From positions 124,001 to 188,000 of the forward strand of contig JBEVWC010000013.1 in NCBI GenBank assembly GCA_040506775.1: a stretch of DNA of 64,000 nt. The letters are read 5' to 3'. The position numbers were made by a program, and so were the translations under genes. The notes beneath the pieces were generated by a model. The model made no database searches, was not told where the DNA came from, and was given only the letters and a program-made list of their open reading frames with translations. Shown here piece by piece: positions 54,157-61,731 of this stretch (its first letter is position 1; every line of letters begins with the position of its first letter). Source of the stretch: Thiodiazotropha sp040506775 (GTDB lineage Bacteria; Pseudomonadota; Gammaproteobacteria; Chromatiales; Chromatiaceae).

Positions 54157-54300
54157 ATTGAATTTTGAATTCTAAATTTTTAATTGAGGTGTTCGCTGTG
54201 CTCACGATTTTTTGTTTACAGCGGGAGTGAGGTGATAAACAACGTGAGCGTAGCGAACACCTCAATTCAAAATTCAAAACTCAAAATTAAAAACTAAAAA
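54157..54300. repeat. AT-rich inverted-repeat element between safE-like and NosL genes
   Basis: GC-richer inner arms 54182-54206 and 54243-54267 are 25-base inverted repeats with about two mismatches (AATTGAGGTGTTCGCTGTGC at the left). They are flanked by AATTCAAAATTC/GAATTTTGAATT stretches, as in the copy at 11423-11547. On the minus strand the element starts right after the stop of the upstream gene. Confidence 0.78.
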
Positions 54301-54302
54301 AA

Positions 54303-54980
54303 TCACCAGTTAGCCAGTCCCCGCATGACATCGTAGAAAATCAGGCCCTCATAAACTGTCCACATACCCAGCAGCACCACACCGGCGCCTGCGGCACGGG
54401 TCAACCAACCCCGTACACCGGAACCGATCCAGGCACCGAGTAAAGACACCATCACCATGGACGGCAGGGTTCCCGCCCCGAAGCTCAGCATCAGCCATCC
54501 GGCGCGCCACGGATCTGCCGTGGCCGCTGCCTTCACCGCCACTGAAAACACCAGGCTGCAGGGCACCAGGCCATTGAATGCACCCGCCAGATAGGCACTC
54601 CATCCGGGTAGCGGTTGGGTCAGTGACGAGACGGGCACTTCAAGACGTTGTGGCGCCTCAGCCCTGCGAAGTCCCTTGAAGGCGCCGAGCATCTGCAGCC
54701 CCAGCAGAGTGACCAGCACCCCGGCGACGATCATCAGAATGCCCTGGGTTTTCCCGATGAAACCGCTTTGCACCAGCACATGACCAAGTGCCGCTCCGCT
54801 GACTCCGAGCAGGGTGTAGATCACCACTCGGGTGCCATGAAATGCGAGAAGGGACTTGAGGCGATCCTGTGGCCGGGCATGAATGAAATACCCCCCATTG
54901 ATACCGCCACACATGCCCAGACAGTGGAAGCTGCCAAAAATGCCGGTGGAAAAGGCGATACTCAGGGAGATCTCGTTCAA
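54303..54980 (-). CDS. Sulfite exporter TauE/SafE-family (cytochrome biogenesis-like) membrane protein
   Basis: 225 residues, about six membrane segments. It contains the cysteine motif FGSFHCLGMCGGINGG in the first helix and AGAFNGLVPCSLVFSVAVKA later, both typical of SafE/DsbD-like proteins found with copper or cytochrome assembly genes. The start is a TTG that overlaps the TlpA-like stop (TTGA). It may pass electrons or copper across the membrane to the periplasmic proteins encoded beside it; that role is inferred. Confidence 0.8.
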   Translation of the reverse strand: MNEISLSIAFSTGIFGSFHCLGMCGGINGGYFIHARPQDRLKSLLAFHGTRVVIYTLLGVSGAALGHVLVQSGFIGKTQGILMIVAGVLVTLLGLQMLGAFKGLRRAEAPQRLEVPVSSLTQPLPGWSAYLAGAFNGLVPCSLVFSVAVKAAATADPWRAGWLMLSFGAGTLPSMVMVSLLGAWIGSGVRGWLTRAAGAGVVLLGMWTVYEGLIFYDVMRGLANW

Positions 54981-55474
54981 AGCTGCTCGCTCACCAGTTG
55001 TTCAAACAACTCCGCGGAGGACTCACCCAGAATGCGCGTAGCCAGATGCCCTTGCCTATCGAGTATGAAGGTGGTCGGCAAACCGATGACCCCATAGGCC
55101 CTCGCCACAGCACCCTCCTGATCGAGCAGGGTGTCGTAGCTGATACCCAGTTTCTGAATGAATGCCGCTGCCGTTTTCTGGTTCTGCCTGACGTTGAGGG
55201 CGAGTATCCTCAGCCCCTTGTCCCGGTACTTGCGATACACCGGTTCGATCGCCTTCATCTCGCTCTCACAAAACGGACACCAGTCTGCCCAGAAACGGAT
55301 CACCACGACCTGACCGGCGAAATCCTCGGGAAAACGGCTCACCCCGCCCTCCAGGCGTTGCAGTTCAAAGCGGGGAGTCGCCTCCCCTTTCACCAGACCC
55401 GAGGCATCGGAACCACCACACCCTGACACCAGGGTCAGCCCGACCATCAGTAACAGTCCCACTATGCGGCGCAC
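54977..55474 (-). CDS. TlpA-like thioredoxin lipoprotein
   Basis: 165 residues from a GTG at 55474 that overlaps the upstream stop (TAGTG). The signal ends in a lipobox, LTLVSGC (Cys19). The thioredoxin domain has the redox motif WCPFC (Cys66 and Cys69), VVIRFWADWCPFCESEMKAI, and the cis-Pro region GLPTTFILDRQG. Such proteins reduce periplasmic cysteines, for example in apocytochrome or copper-protein maturation. The neighbouring NosL and SafE-like proteins fit that role. Confidence 0.86.
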   Translation of the reverse strand: MRRIVGLLLMVGLTLVSGCGGSDASGLVKGEATPRFELQRLEGGVSRFPEDFAGQVVVIRFWADWCPFCESEMKAIEPVYRKYRDKGLRILALNVRQNQKTAAAFIQKLGISYDTLLDQEGAVARAYGVIGLPTTFILDRQGHLATRILGESSAELFEQLVSEQL

Positions 55475-56481
55475 TACCACCAGACACCCTCCATCGTGAG
55501 ATTGGACCGCCAAACCACGAACACCGAAAGCAGATAAAAGATCAGAAAAAACAGCAGCGCCAGCCCCCCCAACCGGGGCGCCATGCGAATCACCGTGGAT
55601 CGCAGACTCGGCAGTTCCCGCCAGGGTGTCACCACCCCCGCACTCAATGCCAGAGCGGCCCCGAGAAACAGGGGCAGATAGAGCATATAGCCGACATAGT
55701 CATATCCCGACTTGAGGATACAGAACGGGCAGTGATGATGTGGATGCTCATAGATATAGAGCGCCAGGAAGGAGACGATGCTCACCAGTGCCACCACGAA
55801 TGCGAGGGTTCCGCAGAGTGACAGCAACCAGCCCGTGCGCCCACGCAGCAACACCCATAAACCGCTGCCGATCACCAGCACCCCGGAGAGGCTCAACAGG
55901 ATCAGCGCGCGGTCCGGCGCGAGACCGGACACCTCGGCGGCCACCCCTTCAGCATCCGCCGAGAACAGGGTGCCGCAGCAGGAGGTGATCACCTGGGGAT
56001 CCATGCCGAGAAAGAACTGGCCCTGGACGAACAACTCCGCGACCACCAGAGGCAGCGCCAGCAACAGCAAACCGTATTTGTAGCGGATCAGGGGATAATC
56101 GTAGCCCCGATTGTCGATGTAGTTGAGGGTCAACCACAGAGCGCCGAAGAAAAACACTCCAATCTTGATGAACAGGGTCGGCCAACCCCAGGCATTGACG
56201 TTCAACACACCGGTGGCGCACATCGCCCCGACAAACTGCCCCGACAGGGATTCCGCATTGTAGACAAACAGCAGCAGGGAGAGCAGTTCAAAGGTGAAGG
56301 TCCAGATCAGCAAGGTGGAGATCAGATAGGTCCGACGCTCGAGACGCAGTTGCCTTTCCGTACCGCTGTCGATATCCCAGTGCAGCAACACCTGCACGGC
56401 GAACACAGACGCCATCAGCACCATCAGGGTGTCGACTATCGACACCAGCACCAGGGCCATGATCGCGGGATTCAGCAGCAC
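55474..56481 (-). CDS. Polytopic membrane protein with Cys motifs, unknown
   Basis: 335 residues with about eight hydrophobic segments. Notable are the loop ITSCCGTLFSADAEG and the cluster HPHHHCPFCILKSGYDYVGY, which look suited to bind metal or be redox-active. No family recognised. The GTG start follows GGGAGGG and the ABC ATPase stop by two bases; the stop overlaps the TlpA-like start. It probably works as a membrane partner of the ABC module and the thioredoxin. Confidence 0.7.
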   Translation of the reverse strand: MLLNPAIMALVLVSIVDTLMVLMASVFAVQVLLHWDIDSGTERQLRLERRTYLISTLLIWTFTFELLSLLLFVYNAESLSGQFVGAMCATGVLNVNAWGWPTLFIKIGVFFFGALWLTLNYIDNRGYDYPLIRYKYGLLLLALPLVVAELFVQGQFFLGMDPQVITSCCGTLFSADAEGVAAEVSGLAPDRALILLSLSGVLVIGSGLWVLLRGRTGWLLSLCGTLAFVVALVSIVSFLALYIYEHPHHHCPFCILKSGYDYVGYMLYLPLFLGAALALSAGVVTPWRELPSLRSTVIRMAPRLGGLALLFFLIFYLLSVFVVWRSNLTMEGVWW

Positions 56482-56483
56482 CC

Positions 56484-57167
56484 CTAACCCTCCCCTGTCG
56501 TGATAGCACCATCACGCATGCGCACGATCTGATCCACCACCGGGGAGTCGAACACCTCGGGATCGTGACTGGAGATCAACACGGTCTTTCCGGAGCTGCG
56601 CAGATCCGCCATCAGCCCCATGAATTCCACCGACAAGCGGCTGTCGAGGTTAGCGGTGGGCTCATCGGCGATCAGCACCTGGGGGTCGTTGATCAATGCG
56701 CGACAGATCGCCACCCGCTGGGCCTCTCCACCGGACAGCCACTCCACCGGGTTATCCGACTTCGACAACAGGTCGAAGCGCTCCAGCAGTTGACGAGCAG
56801 TGGCCAGCAGCTTCGGGTAAGGCAGCCCCAGAGGGTATGCGGGCAGCATGACGTTTTCCAGCACGCTCAGGCCCGGAATCAGGTTGAAGCGCTGAAAGAT
56901 GAAGCCAAAGGTATGACGCCTGACATCAGTAAGGAAACGCTCAGGAAGTCCGGAGATCACCCGCCCGTCGAGCAGGATACGTCCCCGGGTGGGTCGGGAC
57001 AGGCATCCCACCATGGATAGCAGCGTGGTTTTACCGGATCCACTGGCCCCTTTCAGGCAGGTGATGCGGTTCGCCTCGAAGTTCACCGAAACACCGCGCA
57101 CCGCCCAGAACTCATTGGGCCGACCCTGGTTGAACGCCTTATGCACATCGTCGAGTTCAATCAGCAT
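56484..57167 (-). CDS. ABC transporter ATP-binding protein (MacB/LolD type)
   Basis: 227 residues: Walker A GASGSGKTTLLSMVG, signature WLSGGEAQRVAICRALI, Walker B VLIADEPTANLD and an H-loop in LISSHDPEV. It belongs to the group pairing with FtsX-type permeases that do mechanical work on periplasmic partners rather than pump small solutes. It is encoded four bases after its permease. Confidence 0.9.
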   Translation of the reverse strand: MLIELDDVHKAFNQGRPNEFWAVRGVSVNFEANRITCLKGASGSGKTTLLSMVGCLSRPTRGRILLDGRVISGLPERFLTDVRRHTFGFIFQRFNLIPGLSVLENVMLPAYPLGLPYPKLLATARQLLERFDLLSKSDNPVEWLSGGEAQRVAICRALINDPQVLIADEPTANLDSRLSVEFMGLMADLRSSGKTVLISSHDPEVFDSPVVDQIVRMRDGAITTGEG

Positions 57168-57171
57168 GGGA

Positions 57172-58305
57172 TCACCGCATTACCGCATCAGGGTCAGTGA
57201 TCGAAGTACGCCAGACCGGGATGATGGTCGCCACCACATAGGGCAACACCGTGAAGAACAGCAAGGTCGCCACCTGCAGGCCGTCCACGGTGGGCAGCAG
57301 TTGAAATTTCGGATAGAGCACCGCCCAACCCTTGAGAACTGGTTCGAACAGGGTTGCAGAGGCGTAAAAGACGTGAATATAGGCAGCCAGGTAGCCGAGC
57401 AGAAAGGCACTCAGGGAGATGATGGCACCCTCCCAGAACTTCATCCGCATCACATCAGCCGTTTCCCAACCCACGGCCTTGAGAATGCCGATTTCCCGCT
57501 TCTCCTCTGCACTCAGGCCAGAGGCCTTGTCCCAGGCAAAGATCACGAACGCAAGCACCGCGCCAACCAGCAACACGAAGACAACCCCCTGTCGCCAGGA
57601 GAAGACACTGTCATAAGTACGCAGGATCTCCTCCTTCAGCACCGGGCGACTGTCAGGCAGCAACTCGGTGAGTTTTTCCGCAACCTTGCGCACCTCTCTG
57701 GGATTTCGCACCGACAGCACCAGATCCGTATAAACCCCCTCCTGAATGCCAAACAGACGGCGAAACGCCTGCGGTGACATGAGCAAAAGGTCGGCACTCA
57801 TGAACTCCGTATCCGGATTGAGGATCTCAGCCACCTGAAAACTGTAGGCGCCGCCTTGAGAATCCCGCAATGTGAGATAGTCCCCGAGTCCCAGTCCCCG
57901 GGTACGGGCAATCCCAGAGCCGATGAGAATCCGGTTCAAGGGCAAGGCCTCCTGCCCGCCCGTCATGATCGTATAATTCGCCTTCACGGCAGGGTCGTAG
58001 TAGTAGCCCCACAGACGCCCCTCCTTCTTTGTGACCCCGCGCAAACGGCCGATTTTGTCCAAATACTGTTCTGGGACCAGGGCCTGACGACCCGCAAGGA
58101 TCCGCTGCACGATAATCTCAGGGGATGAATCGAGCAGGGACTTAGCCTGTGAACGCAGAGCATGGGTGAACAAAGTCACGGACGCGAGCATGAAGACGAT
58201 CAGGGTATAGACCAGCAACAGACCAAAACTCTTGCCCTTGCGTCGCAACAAGGACGAAAGGGTGTACTCGATCAGATACTTCTGACGCCTCAACAACTGC
58301 ATCAT
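57172..58305 (-). CDS. FtsX/MacB-type ABC permease
   Basis: 377 residues: one membrane segment near the N-terminus (LLLVYTLIVFMLASVTLFTH), a periplasmic domain of about 200 residues, and three C-terminal membrane segments (GVVFVLLVGAVLAFVIFAWD, ISLSAFLLGYLAAYIHVFYA, TLLFFTVLPYVVATIIPVWR). The cytoplasmic loop SAEEKREIGILKAVGWETAD is the typical coupling region. The ATG overlaps the stop of the small upstream gene (ATGA). Confidence 0.87.
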   Translation of the reverse strand: MMQLLRRQKYLIEYTLSSLLRRKGKSFGLLLVYTLIVFMLASVTLFTHALRSQAKSLLDSSPEIIVQRILAGRQALVPEQYLDKIGRLRGVTKKEGRLWGYYYDPAVKANYTIMTGGQEALPLNRILIGSGIARTRGLGLGDYLTLRDSQGGAYSFQVAEILNPDTEFMSADLLLMSPQAFRRLFGIQEGVYTDLVLSVRNPREVRKVAEKLTELLPDSRPVLKEEILRTYDSVFSWRQGVVFVLLVGAVLAFVIFAWDKASGLSAEEKREIGILKAVGWETADVMRMKFWEGAIISLSAFLLGYLAAYIHVFYASATLFEPVLKGWAVLYPKFQLLPTVDGLQVATLLFFTVLPYVVATIIPVWRTSITDPDAVMR

Positions 58306-58592
58306 GGTGCGAGGCTCCTGGGCGGCTGCAGGAGAGAGCCGCTGGGAAAATGCTCAAGCGCGCCGGGGTGATCCTGGAATGCCGAATTCAGATCCGCAAG
58401 ACTGGGATGCCGGGTATACCGCGCCTCAGTAAACAACGCCGGATCACTCAGACCCAAACGAAAGACCAGATCACGGGTGGAGCGTTGTTTTTCTGCGAGG
58501 GCTACCTGGACTCGGCCAGCATCTATCCATGTTGCTAAAAATCCGATGCCCAGGAAGGCAAAACAGGCAAGGAACAGATTGGATCTTCTCAT
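58302..58592 (-). CDS. Small exported hypothetical protein, first gene of the Nos-like cluster
   Basis: 96 residues. An N-terminal hydrophobic segment (LFLACFAFLGIGFLATWIDA) acts as a signal or anchor; the rest is polar and Pro-rich (HFPSGSLLQPPRSLAP). No family recognised. Translational coupling to the permease gene suggests it is part of the same system. Confidence 0.6.
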   Translation of the reverse strand: MRRSNLFLACFAFLGIGFLATWIDAGRVQVALAEKQRSTRDLVFRLGLSDPALFTEARYTRHPSLADLNSAFQDHPGALEHFPSGSLLQPPRSLAP

Positions 58593-58889
58593 CAGGCTGG
58601 CGGGTGACCCACGCGAACTCAGGGAATGGGGTAGTCTAGCTACGTATAGACGCCATTCTCATTGACATGAATCATTCTGTAAAACAGATAGTTGCGTGTT
58701 GCGGCAAATCACCCGAAAATTTTCAAGCGAGTGTGTGATTTGGCGCAATTTTCAGTCTCTTCTCCTGGTCGTATGAACTACCATCTGGCCATGGCTGAGG
58801 CACTGATACCTGGGATAGTTAAGAATCCCTATGAGGAGTATCGGATCGTTATTGTATTCGATGAGTGTTGAACGGATCTGCTGACATCT

Positions 58890-58929
58890 CCCTCTCTCCT
58901 GCCCTCTCCCGCGAGGGGAAAGGGAGAGT
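58890..58929. repeat. Long hairpin of the CCCTCTCCCGCGAGGG type
   Basis: Imperfect inverted repeat: CCCTCTCTCCTGCCCTCTCC on the left, GAGGGGAAAGGGAGAG on the right of GCG. Related to 52404-52425. In front of the Nos-like cluster in the opposite orientation it has no obvious terminator T run. Confidence 0.55.
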
Positions 58930-59121
58930 TTATTGTTTCATCTTGCTTTGTTTAGATTCTGCAGGTTTCACGAATTTAGCTTTGCTGCATATGGCCAACC
59001 CTTAGGGATTATACCAATCTACTATTTTGCGCCATGTGGAGCTGAAGATTTTTTTAGTCTATACATGCGGTTGGAAGTAGCTGTGTTTTATCATATGCAT
59101 TACACCGCAGAGCTATTGAAC

Positions 59122-59335
59122 GAGAAAGTCCCTACGGCTGAGGAACTGGCGTGGTTTCTCATTTGCTCTCGTTAACGTGGGTGTCCCGATAAGCACGAGA
59201 AAGTCCCTATGGCCGAGGTACTGGCGTGATTTCTGATTTGCTATAGTTAATTAGGTGTCCCGATATGCACCTCTGACCAAGGGACTGGCGGGGATTCTTC
59301 TTTGCTCTCGTTGTTGTAGGTGCTGAATAGCGCGA
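59122..59335. repeat. Three degenerate tandem repeats of about 75 bases
   Basis: Units 59122-59196, 59197-59270 and 59271-59335. Units 1 and 2 share GAGAAAGTCCCTA, GGCGTG, TTTGCT and GTGTCCCGATA in the same order; unit 3 keeps GGGACTGGCG, CTTTGCTCTCGTTGTTG-like and GGTG parts. They start immediately beyond the 3' end of the immunity-like gene. Confidence 0.7.
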
Positions 59336-59345
59336 GGTATGATTC

Positions 59346-59603
59346 TTATAACTCGTCAAACTCTAGCTGATCATAAAACTGCATTTCTGGAAAATTTGAA
59401 TCACTATCAAATACAAGAGCATGCCCCTGGTGTTTTTGTAGAAAGGCTTGGATAGCTAACCAAGCTCGATCTCCTTCTATCCATTTTCTATCTTCTTCTG
59501 AAAACATCCCCTGCATAATGAACACATCACCTTTGGAAATTTTCTTTCCAAGATTCAAAGAGATTTTGCAATCTTTACAGCAAAGATTGAAATAGTCACT
59601 CAT
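59346..59603 (-). CDS. Candidate immunity protein for effector 2
   Basis: 85 residues, AT-rich gene, overlapping the effector stop as ATGA. N-terminal CCKDC cluster (Cys8, Cys9, Cys12), central WIEGDRAWLAIQAFLQKHQG and an acidic C-terminus (DSDSNFPEMQFYDQLEFDEL). No known family. A short acidic protein coupled to a basic nuclease-like toxin tail is the usual pattern of cognate immunity; the role is inferred. Confidence 0.62.
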   Translation of the reverse strand: MSDYFNLCCKDCKISLNLGKKISKGDVFIMQGMFSEEDRKWIEGDRAWLAIQAFLQKHQGHALVFDSDSNFPEMQFYDQLEFDEL

Positions 59604-61108
59604 TGTGGATTCCTCACTACTGGCACTTGAATAACACCATTATTTGTTACCGCAAATATCTGCTGTAAATTCGGTCTCTTCTGTGCAACATTACCTAATG
59701 CTCGATTAATAAAACCTTGTATTTTTTCATCAGACAAAGACAAAGCTCTAGTATCTAGCGCTACCGCACTTGGAAAATCGACTACCTGAGCGCTACCATC
59801 ATTTATATTTCTTTCAAAGATTCGCTTTATCCTATTATCAGAGAGTTCAGAAATAGGTACCCCTGGATCTTCGAATGTCTTAAATTCCGCTCTTAACCTT
59901 GTTCCATCCAATAACATAATCGTTGCATCACCATTTGGAGTATTTGCACCTCTCAGTAAAACATTTATTTCTTTATTTTCGGCAAGGGCATTTGCAATAT
60001 CGATTTCTTTCTGAAGAGGCAGTTTATTCTTTAGTAGATTTTGAGCAATGGCCACCTTACCTTGATATAGACCGCCAGGAAGTTTACCCTTCTTCAATCC
60101 CAGTATGGCACCACCAAAAAGATAACCCGCCTTCTCTGAGTCACCAGCGACTACTTCTACTGAATTAGCAAGGTTGATCAGCGACTCACCACGTTCCTGA
60201 TTACGCGCCATCGAGTTTGGATCACCCAGAAAACCATTCGTACCAAGGTAGAAAGCGGTCTCTATTTGATCATAGGCCAGCGTTAACGGATCTCGTATGA
60301 TGCTGAACGGGTCAGCCATAAGCTCCTGCCAACCATCGCTGAGTTGTTCTCCAAATCCTTTGGCAAACAAGACACTGGATTCTATTCCATCAGTATTGGT
60401 ATTGGGGGCGCCGTAATAAGCAGCGTCGAAGGCATTACCGAGGCGTTCGGTCAAGGACTGATCCACGATTACACTGCCCTTCAACCCACTACCGATTCGC
60501 TCGAAATACCCTCTTCTATCAGGCTCTGCCGCAATATCATCAAACGTATATTTTGAGCCAAGACCTTCGTTCAAAATGACACTGCCTTGATTATTGCTAT
60601 CAGCTCCCTCTGGCACTGGCCCAAGCACAGCCTGCAAATCAGCATCTGACGCATCACCCACCGGTATTGTCTGGCTCAACTGACCACTATTTACACCAAC
60701 AGTGCCACTACGCATCATAGCACCACTCTCACCAGTACGTGGATACCTTAGGGTATAGTCAACCGCCGTATTTCCCTGCTCCTCATGTACCTGCCTCATC
60801 AGATCACGGGCTTCATGACCGGCATGGTCATAGACCACCGCCAAAGCGTGCTGGCCACTCGGGGTCAGTGCAAGATGATCGATCCCTTCCCTGCCTGCCG
60901 ATTCAATGAATTCGTTGGCAAGTTGGGCCTTCTGTTTCTGATTTCTTTGTTCGAACCGGCCTTTGATAACAACTTCCGGTTCGAGGCTTTGGCTGGCCTG
61001 GCTGTAGAGAGCCTGGCCCTCTGTTTGTTGGGCACTATCGTTGTTTACGCGGTCGGCGGTTTGTGACCGGGATGAGGTGCTGTTGGTGATAGGCGTAAAT
61101 GAAGTCAC
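59600..61108 (-). CDS. Polymorphic-toxin-like effector with nuclease-like C-terminus
   Basis: 502 residues from a GTG with GGAGGG upstream. Residues 1-119 match the effector candidate at 44865-45893 without gaps. The middle (about 120-340) holds repeated charged stretches and RNQERGESLINLANSVEVVA. The C-terminal 150 residues (about 350-502) have the pattern of BECR/CdiA-type tRNase domains: KEIDIANALAENKEINVLLR, LDGTRLRAEFKTFED, then IKRIFERNINDGSAQVVDF and a closing strand region. No signal peptide or secretion module. Followed by a four-base-overlapping immunity candidate. Strongly AT-richer than the core genes, which suggests horizontal origin. Confidence 0.7.
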   Translation of the reverse strand: MTSFTPITNSTSSRSQTADRVNNDSAQQTEGQALYSQASQSLEPEVVIKGRFEQRNQKQKAQLANEFIESAGREGIDHLALTPSGQHALAVVYDHAGHEARDLMRQVHEEQGNTAVDYTLRYPRTGESGAMMRSGTVGVNSGQLSQTIPVGDASDADLQAVLGPVPEGADSNNQGSVILNEGLGSKYTFDDIAAEPDRRGYFERIGSGLKGSVIVDQSLTERLGNAFDAAYYGAPNTNTDGIESSVLFAKGFGEQLSDGWQELMADPFSIIRDPLTLAYDQIETAFYLGTNGFLGDPNSMARNQERGESLINLANSVEVVAGDSEKAGYLFGGAILGLKKGKLPGGLYQGKVAIAQNLLKNKLPLQKEIDIANALAENKEINVLLRGANTPNGDATIMLLDGTRLRAEFKTFEDPGVPISELSDNRIKRIFERNINDGSAQVVDFPSAVALDTRALSLSDEKIQGFINRALGNVAQKRPNLQQIFAVTNNGVIQVPVVRNPQ

Positions 61109-61187
61109 GGGTCCCTCCGTTCCTGTATTCAGGGTTTAGTTTTGATCGTATGTCATGTGACATGTGTCTGAATACTGGGGATTACCC
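61101..61187 (-). promoter_or_regulatory. Conserved upstream block of effector candidate 2
   Basis: Part A (61101-61118) is identical to 45886-45903 around the GTG start. Part B (61144-61187) shares about 30 of 44 bases with 45924-45967, including CCCAGTAT and a CATG-CATA-GATC series in the minus-strand direction. The 30-35 base distance to the GTG fits a -10 region or a leader element. Confidence 0.6.
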
Positions 61188-61302
61188 ATATTTCCTTCAC
61201 TTTGCGTCGACTTGCCAGTGCTGACACTCTATTGCTAATGGGTTGATTTGCAGAACTTTAAATGGAATAGTGAATTGTCCTCCCTCCCCTTCGGTTCCAA
61301 TC

Positions 61303-61731
61303 ATGAAAACTGGCTATCTGGTCCTGATTACCCACCCTGACCACCCGGATATGATGCGGGTTTTGATCCGTGATGACTTGCCGAACACCCAGGAGAGCGA
61401 GGATGGCTCGCATATTCGCTATATCGCCCGGTTTACTGATGTCGAGGCGGCGCAAATGCACTTGCATGAACGGCTGGGGCATACCCTGGTGGACGTGGAT
61501 ACTCACCTCTATCACGCGGATCTGATTCGCGCGATTTCCGCTGCGGAGTCTGACATGCTGGATCATCAGCGGGTATGGATTGATCCTGAATTGGATGAGG
61601 GTGCTCGATCGGCTATTCGAAAGCAAACTGAAGCCTTTGTCCTGAGGAATCGTCGATGGGATCGGTTTTGGACCTTTGTTGGCGGGTTTTTTGTTGTTTT
61701 GTTTATTTTGCTGAATTTGTTGACGGTTTGA
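61303..61731 (+). CDS. T5orf172/GIY-YIG-like domain protein with C-terminal membrane segment
   Basis: 142 residues from the ATG at 61303 (MKTGYLVLITHPDHP); the frame is open 20 codons earlier. The order GYLVLITHPDHPDMMRVLIR, IRYIARFTDVEAAQMHLHER and YHADLIRAISAAE resembles a degenerate T5orf172 (GIY-YIG-related) domain, with the usual catalytic Tyr/Arg positions unclear. A single hydrophobic tail (FWTFVGGFFVVLFILLNLLT) ends the protein. It is divergent from effector candidate 2. Function unknown. Confidence 0.55.
   Translation: MKTGYLVLITHPDHPDMMRVLIRDDLPNTQESEDGSHIRYIARFTDVEAAQMHLHERLGHTLVDVDTHLYHADLIRAISAAESDMLDHQRVWIDPELDEGARSAIRKQTEAFVLRNRRWDRFWTFVGGFFVVLFILLNLLTV

Larger units (their letters stand above)
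58593..59345. other. Gap with repeats between the Nos-like cluster and toxin cassette 2
   Basis: About 750 bases without a supported gene. It contains the upstream region of the Nos-like cluster (58593-58700, with an AT-rich, partly palindromic stretch), a CCCTCTCCCGCGAGGG-type hairpin (58890-58929) and three degenerate tandem repeats (59122-59335). The plus-strand frame at 58933-59175 runs into the repeats and lacks support. Confidence 0.55.

Noticed and set aside
58593..58700. Fur-box-like palindrome upstream of the Nos-like cluster
   Set aside because: AATGATTCATGTCAATGAGA is only loosely symmetrical and does not fit the Fur or Zur consensus well enough to call.
58933..59175. 80-codon plus-strand frame
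   Set aside because: Ends within the tandem repeats and lacks a ribosome binding site; the repeats are not in a common frame.
59122..59335. CRISPR array
   Set aside because: Units are about 75 bases, degenerate and without spacer/repeat alternation; no cas genes. No CRISPR array is seen anywhere in the window.
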